From Ramlibacter ginsenosidimutans (GTDB lineage Bacteria; Pseudomonadota; Gammaproteobacteria; Burkholderiales; Burkholderiaceae_C): a stretch of 64,000 nt of DNA. Position numbers and translations under genes: made by a program. Positions 37,422-46,644 of the stretch are shown in pieces (the first letter of the stretch is position 1; every line of letters starts with the position of its first letter). Location of the stretch: contig NZ_JAEPWM010000001.1 of NCBI RefSeq assembly GCF_016654015.1, positions 310,001-374,000 on the forward strand. The letters run 5' to 3'. The notes beneath the pieces are model-generated. The model did not search any database and was not told where the DNA came from. It was given only the letters and a program-made list of their open reading frames with translations.

Positions 37422-37805
37422 TTACGCTGCGCGGTCCTCCAGCCAGCCGAGAGCTGCCGCGAGGTCGTTATAGAAAACTCGGTAGTTCGCCTCTCCTGCG
37501 TGTCCGAACGCGATGCGCGCCAGGTACGCGATCCGGGAGTTGGGGACCAGAATGGCGGTGCGCAAGGACGCTGTGCCGAGGTTGTTCTTCTTCTCGGAGT
37601 CGAGCTGCTTTTGCAGAAGCACGAGCTCCATGTCGGGCGGCTCCAGCTCCAGCGCGTCGTAAAGCACCCGGATCTGCTGCGTGTCGCGAGCGAGCTCGAG
37701 TACACGGTGCTCGCACTCTCGCAGCATCTCCGCCGTCGGCCTTCCGCGGATGCGTGCCACGATGACCGTGCCGACAGGCTCCACCCAGATCTGTTCGTTT
37801 CTCAT
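37422..37805 (-). CDS. STAS/SpoIIAA-like small protein
   Basis: 127 residues of the form QIWVEPVGTVIVARIRGRPT, an amphipathic helix, IRVLYDALELEPPDMEL and RTAILVPNSRIAYLARIAFG. The alternation resembles SpoIIAA-like STAS domains that modulate kinases or transporters. The strand is the same as the response regulator upstream (start 38574), with 133 bases between. Assignment is by pattern only. Confidence 0.6.
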   Translation of the reverse strand: MRNEQIWVEPVGTVIVARIRGRPTAEMLRECEHRVLELARDTQQIRVLYDALELEPPDMELVLLQKQLDSEKKNNLGTASLRTAILVPNSRIAYLARIAFGHAGEANYRVFYNDLAAALGWLEDRAA

Positions 37806-37938
37806 GCCCTCATGCTACTGCGGGCACCGTGGGAGTCCCACGCTGGTCCATCTGATCGGGTCATTCCTGCAGGATGTGCACCGTCCGATGTGGAGTCTCC
37901 GAGAGGCGCGCGCCTGCGCGCCCTGCATGCATGGGGCG

Positions 37939-38574
37939 TCAGGCCTTCACCAGTCCCCTGCGCACTGCATAACGGGTCAGGCTCGCCACGTCCCTCAGGT
38001 CGAGCCGCTCCATGATGCGGGCGCGGTGCACATCGATCGTCTTCGGACTGAGCTTCAGCTGGAACGCGATCTCCTTGGAGGAAAGCCCGGAGGCGAGGAG
38101 GGAAAGCACTTCCTGCTGGCGATCCGTGAGACCGTCGTCCGCCAGCGCATCGACGCGATGCATCAGCAGCCGGGCGACGGCGGCATTGAAGTAGCTGCCG
38201 GTTGTCAGCATCACGCCAATGGCATGCTGCAATTCATGGGGCGCCGCGCTCTTGGTCAAGTACCCGTTGGCGCCGCTCGCCACCGCGCGCTGGACCATCT
38301 CGGCGCTGTCAAACATGGAGAGAACCAGGATCGGTAGCGAAGGATGTCGCGCACGGATCCTCGTCACTGCTTCCACGCCGTCGATCCCGGGCATGCCGAT
38401 GTCGGTGACCACCAGGTCCGGCCGCACGCGCTCGAGAAGGGCAAGGAGTTCCTCACCGGAGCGTGCTTGCGCGATCACCTCGACATCCGGGAGCAATTCG
38501 ATCAAGCCCTGGATGCCGGCGCGAACCAGGTCGTGATCGTCCGCCAGCACCACGCTTTTGACGGAACGCGCCAT
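37939..38574 (-). CDS. LuxR/NarL-type response regulator
   Basis: 211 residues. Receiver domain: VVLADDHDLVRAGIQGLI, phospho-Asp in DLVVTDIGMPGIDGVEAV, Lys in GYLTKSAAPHEL. The C-terminal LuxR HTH is DGLTDRQQEVLSLLASGLSS with KEIAFQLKLSPKTIDVHRAR. The start at 38574 (MARSVKSVVL) is the only one consistent with the receiver; the open frame continues upstream without coding character. It follows the sensor kinase at 38779-41412 on the same strand and is its likely partner. Confidence 0.93.
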   Translation of the reverse strand: MARSVKSVVLADDHDLVRAGIQGLIELLPDVEVIAQARSGEELLALLERVRPDLVVTDIGMPGIDGVEAVTRIRARHPSLPILVLSMFDSAEMVQRAVASGANGYLTKSAAPHELQHAIGVMLTTGSYFNAAVARLLMHRVDALADDGLTDRQQEVLSLLASGLSSKEIAFQLKLSPKTIDVHRARIMERLDLRDVASLTRYAVRRGLVKA

Positions 38575-38778
38575 GGCCCGCGCCGGCAAGGCGGCCTGGC
38601 GCGTCGCGGGAAAAAGATTGGGTGCGATCATCCTTGTAGCTCCGTGTCTGGATCCGATCGTACGCGCGCAACCGCGGCTTCCCGGCTTGCGAAGGAATTC
38701 CGCCATCGCGCCGGCAAGGGCACGTGACAAATTGCCTCCGCGCTCACGCTGCATGCGACGCGCTGCAGCAGGTTCGCC

Positions 38779-41412
38779 TCACGGCAGCGTGAAGCAGAAG
38801 GCTGCTCCGCGACCCGGCTGGCCCGTTGCCCAGACGCGCCCACCGTGCCTCGCGACGATGCGTTGGACGTTTGCAAGGCCAATACCGGTGCCTGGAAATT
38901 CAGCCTGCGTATGCAGCCGCTGGAATGCGCCGAACAGCTTGTCCGCGTACTCCATGTCGAACCCTGCGCCGTTATCGGCGACGCAGAACGTGGTGGATCC
39001 ATCTGCCTGGCGCTCCCCGCTGAAGCGGATCTCCGCGTCGCCGCGGTTTCCCGTGAATTTCCAGGCGTTCTCCAGCAGGTTCTGGAGCGCCATGCGCAGG
39101 AGCGTCGGGTCAGCCAGGGCGCACAATCCTGGCTGGACCTCCACGGTCACGACGCGGTCCGGGTCGCGCACACGCAAGTCGTCCAGGATGGCTTCCGCTG
39201 TCGCACTCAGGTCGACGCGCGCCGGACTAAGCGACACCTGGGACAGCCGTGCGTGCGAGAGCAGCGCCTCCACGTAATCATCGAGTTGCTGCGCGGCCTG
39301 CCGGACGCGGCTGGCGTACTGTCGGTCCTTTTCCGCAGCGGCCTGCATCCGTTGTTCCAGGACATGCGCCAGCGCACGGATGGCGGCGATCGGCGCGCGC
39401 AGGTCGTGCGCGAGCGAGTGCGCGAACGCGCGGAGTTCCGAGTTGGCCACCTCCAATTCCGCTGTTCTTTCGCGGACCTTCTCGGCCAATCCCTCGTTCA
39501 AGGCGAGGATCTCTGCCTCGTGCCTCAGGCGCTCGCTCACGTCGCGGATCGCCACGCTTGCATACGTCACGCCATCGCTGCCCCTGAAGAGCGCGCCCGA
39601 GAGTTCCGCCTGGAACCGGGTCCCGTCGCCGCGAACGAGGCTCACATGGCCTCGCGCCCTTCCTGCCGCGTCCAATTCGGCAAGCAGCTGCTGCAGCCCG
39701 GCCTCGTGCGGTGCGCTGAGCGCGCTAGTGCAGCGCTGGCAAATCTGCGCCTCCGACAGCGCGAACATCTCGCAGGCCGCTGGATTGGCGGCCAGGATCC
39801 TCCCGGATTGCCGTTCGAGCTGCAGCAGCGCGTCCAGGCTGACCTCGAAGAGCAGCCGATGGCGTTCCTCGCTGGCGCGCAGCGCGTCCTGCGCGAGCTT
39901 GCGATCGGTGATGTCCTGGAAGTACACCGCCAGGCCCTGGGCCGACGGATATGCGTGCACTTCCCCCCACACTCCGAGCGCGTCCAGGAACACCTGGAAA
40001 TGCGCGGGTCCACCCCCTGAAACCGCGCGCTCGTACTCCTGGTGCAGGGGGCTGCCGGCAAACCATGGAAACAATTCCATGATCGAACGACCCAGGAGCT
40101 CACTGCGGGGCCGCTGCGCCACCCTTTCCGTCTCGTGGTTCGCGTACGTGAACCGCCAGTCGCGATCCAGCGTGTAGAAGCCGCTGGCGATGCTCTCGAA
40201 GGTCGTGACCAGCTGCTGGTTGAGTTCGTGCAGCCGGCGAGCGGCCATCTTCCTGTCCGTCACGTCCTCCACCGCGCCGATCACGCGACGACGCGGCCCC
40301 GTGACGGAAGGTTCCGGCTCGCCGATGATTTCGAGCCACCTCTCCTGGCCGTCCTGCAGCAGCAGGCGTGCCTCCATCCTGAATGCCTGGTTGTGCGCGA
40401 CGCAGGCACCCACGCGTTCTCGAAGTTCGCGGCGATGCGGCTCTTCCAGGGCGGCGAAAGCCTGCTCCCAGGCGAGCGGTCCATCGCTCGCACCGCCCAG
40501 GAGCTGCGCTCCTTCGGGCGTCCATTCGACTTCCATGCCGGGGACACGCAGGGCCCACCCTCCAATGCGGGCGAGTCGCGACGCCTGCTGTAGCAGGAGT
40601 CGGGCCTGCCGCGCTTCTTCTTCCGCGCGCACCCGGCGCGTGATGTCGTGCGAAGTCCCCCTGTAGCCGCGAAATCGACCCGCCCCATCGAACACCGGGT
40701 CTCCGCTGACCGAGAAGCACGCTGCGTCAGGCCCATCGCCGATGCGGTACTCGAACTCGCGAAAGGGCAAACGCGATTCAAGCGCGGCGATGTGTTCATC
40801 CCAGGACGAGGCTAGCGGCACCGCGTGCGCAAGCTCCCACCGCGCGCGGCCCAGGGCGACGTCCAGGTCGGGGATGCGCCTCTGCTCGCCACCTTCCACG
40901 AGAGTGAAGCGGTAGTCCGCGTCCTGCTCCCAAAGCCATGAGGAGGCGCGATCCGCATGAAACGAGCCAGGGTGCGCCGTGCGCGCCTCCGATGTGGAGT
41001 CTCCGAGATCGAGGACCGTGCCGGCAACGACGGCCGGCGCGCCGCGCTCGTCCAGCGAAACCACTTCACCGTCGCCCTTCAACCTTCTGCGCGCACCACC
41101 CGGGTTCGTGAAGAAGTATTCGAAGCTGAAGGTACGCTGCCCGCCACGGAGCGCTTCCTCCAGAGCGGGCAGTCTCCCCGCATCTGCAGGATCGACGCAA
41201 CGCAGCCAGGACTCGAACGTAAGCTGCGGCCCGGCTTCTCCGAAGATTCTCTCAGCCTCCGCAGAGAGTGCTATCTCCCCGGTCGACAGGTTCCAGGTCC
41301 AGCAGCCGAGCCCCGCGATCCGCAGCGCGCTTTTCAGAAAGGTGTGGGTTGTGGGATCGCCCGGCGCCTGCGGAGTGGCGTCCGGCTCAGGTGTCATGTT
41401 GTTGCGCATCAT
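38779..41412 (-). CDS. Multi-PAS sensor histidine kinase
   Basis: 877 residues with no membrane helix seen, so cytoplasmic. At least four to five PAS domains come first (for example LGCWTWNLSTGEIALS, ASSWLWEQDADYRFTL, GFYTLDRDWRFTYANHETER, LDALLQLERQSGRILAANPA), with a PAC segment before each linker. Then HisKA with H-box SLAHDLRAPIAAIRAL and HATPase with LLENAWKFTGNRGDAE, CVADNGAGFDMEYADK, TGIGLANVQRIVARHGG. This resembles phytochrome-type kinase cores. The frame around ATG 41412 offers MMRNNMTPEP. Partner: the LuxR-type regulator downstream. Confidence 0.9.
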   Translation of the reverse strand: MMRNNMTPEPDATPQAPGDPTTHTFLKSALRIAGLGCWTWNLSTGEIALSAEAERIFGEAGPQLTFESWLRCVDPADAGRLPALEEALRGGQRTFSFEYFFTNPGGARRRLKGDGEVVSLDERGAPAVVAGTVLDLGDSTSEARTAHPGSFHADRASSWLWEQDADYRFTLVEGGEQRRIPDLDVALGRARWELAHAVPLASSWDEHIAALESRLPFREFEYRIGDGPDAACFSVSGDPVFDGAGRFRGYRGTSHDITRRVRAEEEARQARLLLQQASRLARIGGWALRVPGMEVEWTPEGAQLLGGASDGPLAWEQAFAALEEPHRRELRERVGACVAHNQAFRMEARLLLQDGQERWLEIIGEPEPSVTGPRRRVIGAVEDVTDRKMAARRLHELNQQLVTTFESIASGFYTLDRDWRFTYANHETERVAQRPRSELLGRSIMELFPWFAGSPLHQEYERAVSGGGPAHFQVFLDALGVWGEVHAYPSAQGLAVYFQDITDRKLAQDALRASEERHRLLFEVSLDALLQLERQSGRILAANPAACEMFALSEAQICQRCTSALSAPHEAGLQQLLAELDAAGRARGHVSLVRGDGTRFQAELSGALFRGSDGVTYASVAIRDVSERLRHEAEILALNEGLAEKVRERTAELEVANSELRAFAHSLAHDLRAPIAAIRALAHVLEQRMQAAAEKDRQYASRVRQAAQQLDDYVEALLSHARLSQVSLSPARVDLSATAEAILDDLRVRDPDRVVTVEVQPGLCALADPTLLRMALQNLLENAWKFTGNRGDAEIRFSGERQADGSTTFCVADNGAGFDMEYADKLFGAFQRLHTQAEFPGTGIGLANVQRIVARHGGRVWATGQPGRGAAFCFTLP

Positions 41413-41609
41413 TGCCCTGATTCTGATTGCCTGGGCACCGAAGGTTTAAGTGCTTCAACGCGGCCTGCAGTTCTGGTTCTTGTGCGATGGCCGTGACGGC
41501 CATTTCCAAGGCGGGACCGTTGTTGAGGCGCCGCACTCCCGAACGAGGTCCACTTCGTCACCAACGGCAGCGAATTCGTGGACTGGGGGCGACGTCGCGT
41601 CGGCGGTTC

Positions 41610-41885
41610 TCAGTACGTGTTCCTGCCCGAAGCCTGCCCATGCAATGACGGCAGTGTGCCCCGCACGACCGGATGCCACGCGCCGAGCTCGTCCAGTGTG
41701 TTGATCCCGAGCAGGCCCATGTTCGTGTCGATCTCGGCCGCCAGGATCTTTGCCGCATGCGCGACGCCCGCGGCTCCTGCGATTGTCGCGGCGTAGTTGA
41801 AGGGACGGCCGACGAATACGAAGTCGGCGCCGAGTGCCAGGGCCTTGGGTACGTCCGAGCCGCGGCGGAAGCCGCTGTCCACCAT
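41610..41885 (-). pseudogene. C-terminal fragment of an FMN-dependent alpha-hydroxy-acid dehydrogenase
   Basis: The frame from 41885 reads MVDSGFRRGSDVPKALALGA, FVFVGRPFNYAATIAGAAGV and EIDTNMGLLGINTLDELG: the last part of the lactate/glycolate oxidase barrel with the Arg and Gly residues of the FMN phosphate site. Such enzymes have about 370-390 residues; here only about 80 remain, and neither upstream sequence nor 41413-41609 shows the rest. A truncated relic left by deletion. Confidence 0.75.
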
Positions 41886-41963
41886 CGCTCGCCCCCGTCT
41901 CGCTCCAGATCTTGAACGCTTGCGCCCCGGCGTCAACCGCCCGACCCGGTTTCGTGCACGCTT

Positions 41964-42923
41964 CTAAGCGCTCACCCGGGCACTCCGAACACCCACCCGA
42001 CGGATTGCTTCCGCGAACGCTTGCACCAGCGGCGGCGCCCCCTCGGCCCCGCGCCGGGTGTACAAGCCCAGCGACGGCAGCGGCACCACCGGTGTGACGC
42101 TCAGGCGGCGCACGCCGCCGCGGGCCAGTTCATCCCTCGCATGTTCGAACCGCACCGCGCCCAGGAGTGCCGCGTCCATGCGCAGGACGCTGCCCACGGT
42201 CACGGAAGAAAGCACTTCGATGGCCGGCTCCGGCGGATCCAGCCCTTCATTCAGGAACGCCGTCATCAGGGCCTGACGGACCAGCGTGTCCTTGGGAGGT
42301 GCCACCCAGGAGCTCGCATGGAGATCGGCCCAGCGCAGCCGGCGGCTGCGGGCCAGCGGATGTGCGTCCGCGCAGAGCACGCACAGTTCGTCTTCCAGCA
42401 GTACCTCCGGCTTGAGCAGCGGCAGCAGGTCGCTGGTGAGCAACTCCGGGGTGATGGCGCCGAACACGCAATCCAGTTCCCCATCCAGCAGTCGCTGGAT
42501 CAGCTCGCGCACGCGGCCTTCCTGGATCTGGACCCGGGTGCCCGGCAGGCGGCGGCGCAAATGCACCACCGCTTGCGGAACCGCGGCGGTGACCGACAGG
42601 GTGCCCACGCGCAAGACGCCCTTGGCGCCGGTGCGCAAGGCATCGACTTCGTCCTTGCCACGGGCCAACTCACCGAGCATCACGCGTGCCCGGTAGACCA
42701 CGGCCTGTCCCAGCGCGTTGGCCGTGAGGCCTTGCGGGCTGCGCTCGAACAGGCGGGCACCGAATCCCGCCTCCGTCTCGGCCAGCATCTTGCTGAGCGC
42801 GGGCTGGCTCAGGTGCAGCCGGACGGCGGCCGCGCGCATGGTTCCGGCATCGCCCAATGCCACGAGCAGTTGCAGGTGGCGCAGGCGCAGCCGGCGCACG
42901 AGGTAATCGGTGCTTGCGTTCAT
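41964..42923 (-). CDS. LysR-family transcriptional regulator
   Basis: 319 residues. N-terminal winged helix: RLRHLQLLVALGDAGTMRAA, LHLSQPALSKMLAETEAGFG, RLFERSPQGLTANALGQAVV. The C-terminal effector domain (VLRVGTLSVTAAVPQAVVHL onward) is normal. It is divergent from the CoA-transferase operon and should control it; a symmetric element lies between the two genes. Confidence 0.93.
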   Translation of the reverse strand: MNASTDYLVRRLRLRHLQLLVALGDAGTMRAAAVRLHLSQPALSKMLAETEAGFGARLFERSPQGLTANALGQAVVYRARVMLGELARGKDEVDALRTGAKGVLRVGTLSVTAAVPQAVVHLRRRLPGTRVQIQEGRVRELIQRLLDGELDCVFGAITPELLTSDLLPLLKPEVLLEDELCVLCADAHPLARSRRLRWADLHASSWVAPPKDTLVRQALMTAFLNEGLDPPEPAIEVLSSVTVGSVLRMDAALLGAVRFEHARDELARGGVRRLSVTPVVPLPSLGLYTRRGAEGAPPLVQAFAEAIRRVGVRSARVSA

Positions 42924-42953
42924 GGAGCGGTTCTGTCTTTCGTGCCGCCTTGC

Positions 42954-42974
42954 GAGTGATCACTGTGAGTGATC
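42954..42974. promoter_or_regulatory. Operator-like palindrome between LysR and the CoA-transferase operon
   Basis: GATCACT-GTG-AGTGATC (42958-42974), perfect seven-base arms; the octamer GAGTGATC also recurs as a direct repeat (42954-42961 and 42967-42974). It is 35 bases from the LysR start and 57 bases from the CoA-transferase start, where a LysR dimer site would be expected. Confidence 0.5.
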
Positions 42975-43030
42975 GCGGCATCAGGATTATTGAATTTCCA
43001 GGAATCGCCTGGGTCCCTATCGTTCGCTCC

Positions 43031-44242
43031 ATGTCCCCTGCTGCCTCCAACCCCACCCGCTCGCCCGCGGCGCCGCTCCAGGGCGTGCGGGTGCTCGATC
43101 TTGGCCAGTACATCGCCGGCCCCGGTGCGGCGATGGTGCTGGGCGAACTGGGCGCCGACGTCGTGAAGGTCGAGCCGCTGGCCGGCGACCAGGCGCGCCA
43201 TATCGGCCGCTACGGGGAGTCGATGGTCAATGCGCACAACCGTGGCAAGCGCTCGATCGCGCTGGACCTGAAGAGCGAAGCCGGGCGGGAGATCGCGCTG
43301 CGCCTGATCGCAGACAGCGACGTGGTCATCCAGAACCTTCGGCCGGGCGTGGTGGAGAAGCTCGGAATCGGTCCTGCCGAAGTTCGGGCGAGGCACCCGC
43401 GAGTCATCTACCTTTCCATTTCTGGCTTCGGCAGCAACACCCCCTCGGCCGAGCGGCCGGGCTATGACATCGCGGCGCAGGCGGAAAGCGGATTGATGTC
43501 TGTGACCGGCGAGCCGGACGGGTTGCCGCAGAAAGTGGGGGTGCCTGTCGTCGATGCGGCGGCCGCGCACCTGGGCGCGCAGGCCGTGCTGGCGGCGCTG
43601 TACGGGCGCGAGCGCAGCGGCGTCGGCGAGACGCTGGAGGTTTCGTTGCTCGAGACGGCCTTGCACCTGCAGGGGGCGACGTGGTGCGAATACCTCGCCG
43701 GCGGGCCGGAGCCCACCCGCATCGGCAATGGCCAGCCCCACAATGCGCCGGCGGCCGACGTGGTGGCCACCCGAGACGGCCACATCGTGCTGTCCGCCTA
43801 CGCCGAGGACCACTGGCGACGCTTCTGCCGTGCGATCGGCCGCGAGGCATTGGCCAGCGACCCGCGCTTTTGCAGCAACGCGCGCCGCGTGGCGCACCGA
43901 TCCGAGCTGCGCGCCGTGCTGAGCGATTGCCTTTCCGCATACAGCACCGAGGAGTGCGTGGAGCTCCTCAGCCGACACCAGATCGTCGTTGGTGCCGTGC
44001 GCCGCTACCGTGACGTGCTCGCGGGCGCCGACCTGGCGGCCAGTGGCATCCTGGTGGATGCCGCGTCGCCGGACGGGCGCTCTTACCGTGCCCTGGGCCT
44101 TCCGTACCGGCTGGGAGATGCTCCGCGCGCCGCGCCGGCAGCCGCTCCGACGTGTGGCGCCGATAGCATCGCCCTCCTGAGCGAGGCTGGCTACTCCGAA
44201 GCAGACATCGCGGCGCTGCGCGACAACCGCGTGATCGCCTGA
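43031..44242 (+). CDS. CaiB/BaiF family CoA-transferase
   Basis: 403 residues, class III CoA-transferase. N-terminal LQGVRVLDLGQYIAGPGAAM, KVEPLAGDQAR, and the catalytic Asp175 in VGVPVVDAAAAHLGAQ, followed by GLHL-type QGATWCEYLAGG. It moves CoA between an acyl-CoA donor and an organic acid, activating the acid. The start at 43031 (MSPAASNPTR) is chosen by homology. It leads an operon with the DUF1254/1214 protein and a Bug receptor, so the acid is likely imported by a tripartite tricarboxylate-type system whose membrane part is elsewhere. Confidence 0.93.
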   Translation: MSPAASNPTRSPAAPLQGVRVLDLGQYIAGPGAAMVLGELGADVVKVEPLAGDQARHIGRYGESMVNAHNRGKRSIALDLKSEAGREIALRLIADSDVVIQNLRPGVVEKLGIGPAEVRARHPRVIYLSISGFGSNTPSAERPGYDIAAQAESGLMSVTGEPDGLPQKVGVPVVDAAAAHLGAQAVLAALYGRERSGVGETLEVSLLETALHLQGATWCEYLAGGPEPTRIGNGQPHNAPAADVVATRDGHIVLSAYAEDHWRRFCRAIGREALASDPRFCSNARRVAHRSELRAVLSDCLSAYSTEECVELLSRHQIVVGAVRRYRDVLAGADLAASGILVDAASPDGRSYRALGLPYRLGDAPRAAPAAAPTCGADSIALLSEAGYSEADIAALRDNRVIA

Positions 44243-44247
44243 ACACC

Positions 44248-45525
44248 ATGACGACATCGAAAGCATCCATGCAGGTGAGAGGCGACGCGCCCGCCCGCGC
44301 CGCCATCGTCCACACCCTGCCGCTGTTCGAGATGATGCGCATGCGCGCTGCGACAACGGCACGGCGCCATCCGACGCTGGGCTTCGCCGCCGACGACCCC
44401 GGTTCGCGGATGCGCTGGGTGAACCAGTTCACCCACACGCACCGCCGGCTCGGCCCCGACGATCGCGAGGTGGTGAGCCCGAACAATGACACCGTGTACA
44501 GCAACGCGTGGCTGGACCTCTCGCAAGGACCGGTGCTGATCGACACCCCGGAGATGGGCGACCGGTACTGGACGCTGGGGCTGCTTGACGCCTGGACCAA
44601 CCCCTTTGCCTATATCGGCCGCCGCACGACGGGCAACCGGCGCCAGCGCACGCTGGTGCACGCACCGGGCTGGCGGGGAGAGGTGCCGGCCGGGGTCTCG
44701 CAGGTGATCACCGCGCCCGGGCAGGACGTCTGGATCATCGGCCGCATCCTCGTGGACGACTCCCCCGCCGACCTGGAGCAGGTACGCGCCCTGCAGGCGC
44801 AGATCGCGGCGCGCCGGGTGGACGGCAGCGAAGCGGGCATGCGGGTGGACACGCGGCTGGACGGTCGCTCCGTCACCGTTCCGCCAGCATCGCTCTATCG
44901 CGCCATCGTGGACGAGGCACTGGCGCGCAATCCCGTTCCGCAAGGAGAGACCCTGCACTGGCCGCTCGACGCCGACGCGCTGGCGGCGGAGCTCCCGAAT
45001 GTGTTCCACCTCCTGCGCGAGAAGCAGCAGCCACACGCCCTCGGCGGCGGTTGGGCGCTGGCTCTGTCAGTGCGCACGCATTGGGGCCAGGACGTCATGA
45101 CGCGTGCGCGCGTGGCGCGCAACTTCATCGGTGCGCTCGGCATCGACGAGGCGATGTATCCCACGGCGGAGATGGATGCCGACGGCCAGCCCCTGCACGG
45201 ATCGAACGCATACGAGCTGCGGTTTCCGCCTGGCGCGGGGCCGCGCGTAGGCGCCTTCTGGTCGCTGACCATGTACCGTCGCAGCGACTGCCTGTTCGTC
45301 GCCAACCCGATCAACCGCTACTCGATCGGCGACCGCACGCCGGGGCTGCGTCTCGAGGCCGATGGCAGCTTGGCAATCCGCCTGCAGGCGGACGACCCTG
45401 GACCAGGGTGCAATTGGCTGCCCGCTCCCGACGGGGAGCCGTTCTACGTGGTGCTTCGGCTCTATCAACCGCAGGCCGAACACCTGGAATTCCGCTATTC
45501 CTATCCGTCGCTGCGCCGCATCTGA
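44248..45525 (+). CDS. DUF1254/DUF1214 domain protein
   Basis: 425 residues, with no signal peptide visible. The DUF1254 domain (VVSPNNDTVYSNAWLDLSQG, DTPEMGDRYWTLGLLDAWTN) and the C-terminal DUF1214 domain (LHGSNAYELRFPPGAGPRVG, FWSLTMYRRSDCLFVANPIN) are both complete. The biochemical role is unknown; relatives are frequent in catabolic clusters. It starts five bases after the CoA-transferase stop. Confidence 0.88.
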   Translation: MTTSKASMQVRGDAPARAAIVHTLPLFEMMRMRAATTARRHPTLGFAADDPGSRMRWVNQFTHTHRRLGPDDREVVSPNNDTVYSNAWLDLSQGPVLIDTPEMGDRYWTLGLLDAWTNPFAYIGRRTTGNRRQRTLVHAPGWRGEVPAGVSQVITAPGQDVWIIGRILVDDSPADLEQVRALQAQIAARRVDGSEAGMRVDTRLDGRSVTVPPASLYRAIVDEALARNPVPQGETLHWPLDADALAAELPNVFHLLREKQQPHALGGGWALALSVRTHWGQDVMTRARVARNFIGALGIDEAMYPTAEMDADGQPLHGSNAYELRFPPGAGPRVGAFWSLTMYRRSDCLFVANPINRYSIGDRTPGLRLEADGSLAIRLQADDPGPGCNWLPAPDGEPFYVVLRLYQPQAEHLEFRYSYPSLRRI

Positions 45526-45565
45526 GGCCCCGTACGCATTCCAACCAGAGCAAAAGGAGACAAGC

Positions 45566-46540
45566 ATGAACCTCACCCGCCGCCAACTGCTTGGCGTTGC
45601 TGCCGCAGGCCTCGCACCCGTCGGCTTGCCCGCGGCCGCCCAGTCGTGGCCCAGCCGGTCCATCCGTCTTGTCTCGCCCTACAGCGCGGGCGGCTCCAAC
45701 GACATCCTGACCCGTGTGCTCGGAAACTTCCTCGGCGCCAAGCTGGGACAGCCGGTCGTGGTCGAAAACAAGGCCGGTGCCGGCACGCGCATTGCCAACG
45801 ACTACGTGGCGAAGGCGGCACCCGACGGGTACACGCTGCTCCACGCGGCGGCGCCGATCGCCATCGGCGAGGCGCTCTACACGAACCTGCCCTACGACGT
45901 TCACAAGAGCTTCGAGCCGATCGTCAGCACCGCCATCGCGCCGCTTTTCCTGGTCGTCAATGCCGACGCGCCGTACAAGACCGTCGCCGAATTCGTGAAG
46001 TGGGGCAAGGCGAATCCCAAGGGCTTCACCTTCGGCTCGCCCGGCGCGGGGTCGGCGCCGCACCTGACCGCCGAATTGTTCATTCGCGCAGCCGGCGCCA
46101 AGGGACTGGTCGTGCAGTTCAAGGGCGATGCGCCGGCGTACACCGAACTGCTCGCCGGTCGGATCGATGCCACGCTGACGGCCGTCTCCACGGCGGTGCC
46201 GTACGTGCAGGCGGGCAAGCTGCGCATCCTGGCAGTCGCCAACGAGAAGCGGACGCCCTTGCAGCCCGAGACGCCGACCTTCGTCGAATCGGGGCTACCC
46301 AACGTGGTGGGTTATGGCTGGTACGGCCTGATGGCACCCGCTGGTACGCCGGCCCCGATCCTCCAGCGGCTGAATGCGGAGACCAACGTCGCTCTCAACG
46401 ACCCCGAGGTGCGGAAGAAGGCGGAGGCCGTCGGGCTGCAACTGCGCGGCGGGACGGCAGCGGAGTTCCGCGCCTTCCTGGACAGCGAGACAAGGAAGTG
46501 GTCGCAGATCATCAAGGCTGCAAACATCAAGCCCGAGTAG
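45566..46540 (+). CDS. Bug/TctC-type extracytoplasmic solute receptor
   Basis: 324 residues with a twin-arginine-like leader (LTRRQLLGVAAAGLAPVGLPAAA). The mature part is a Bug fold: PSRSIRLVSPYSAGGSNDIL, VVVENKAGAGTRIANDYVAK, PDGYTLLHAA, and the [20 protein letters not shown] signature. It binds a carboxylic acid in the periplasm. The ribosome site AAAAGGAGA precedes the ATG at 45566. Third gene of the operon with the CoA-transferase, and likely supplies its substrate acid. Confidence 0.93.
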   Translation: MNLTRRQLLGVAAAGLAPVGLPAAAQSWPSRSIRLVSPYSAGGSNDILTRVLGNFLGAKLGQPVVVENKAGAGTRIANDYVAKAAPDGYTLLHAAAPIAIGEALYTNLPYDVHKSFEPIVSTAIAPLFLVVNADAPYKTVAEFVKWGKANPKGFTFGSPGAGSAPHLTAELFIRAAGAKGLVVQFKGDAPAYTELLAGRIDATLTAVSTAVPYVQAGKLRILAVANEKRTPLQPETPTFVESGLPNVVGYGWYGLMAPAGTPAPILQRLNAETNVALNDPEVRKKAEAVGLQLRGGTAAEFRAFLDSETRKWSQIIKAANIKPE

Positions 46541-46644
46541 CCTCGGCCCCCACGGGCTCGAAGCCTCTTGCAGCGACACGGCGGAGTCGATACGTCGGCA
46601 GGATTGGGGGCTTGCGACCCGAAGCAGCCGCCGCCCGCCTCATC

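Noticed and set aside
46541..46644. Terminator between the convergent Bug receptor and leuB ends
   Set aside because: Searched by eye; no stem longer than five bases was convincing.
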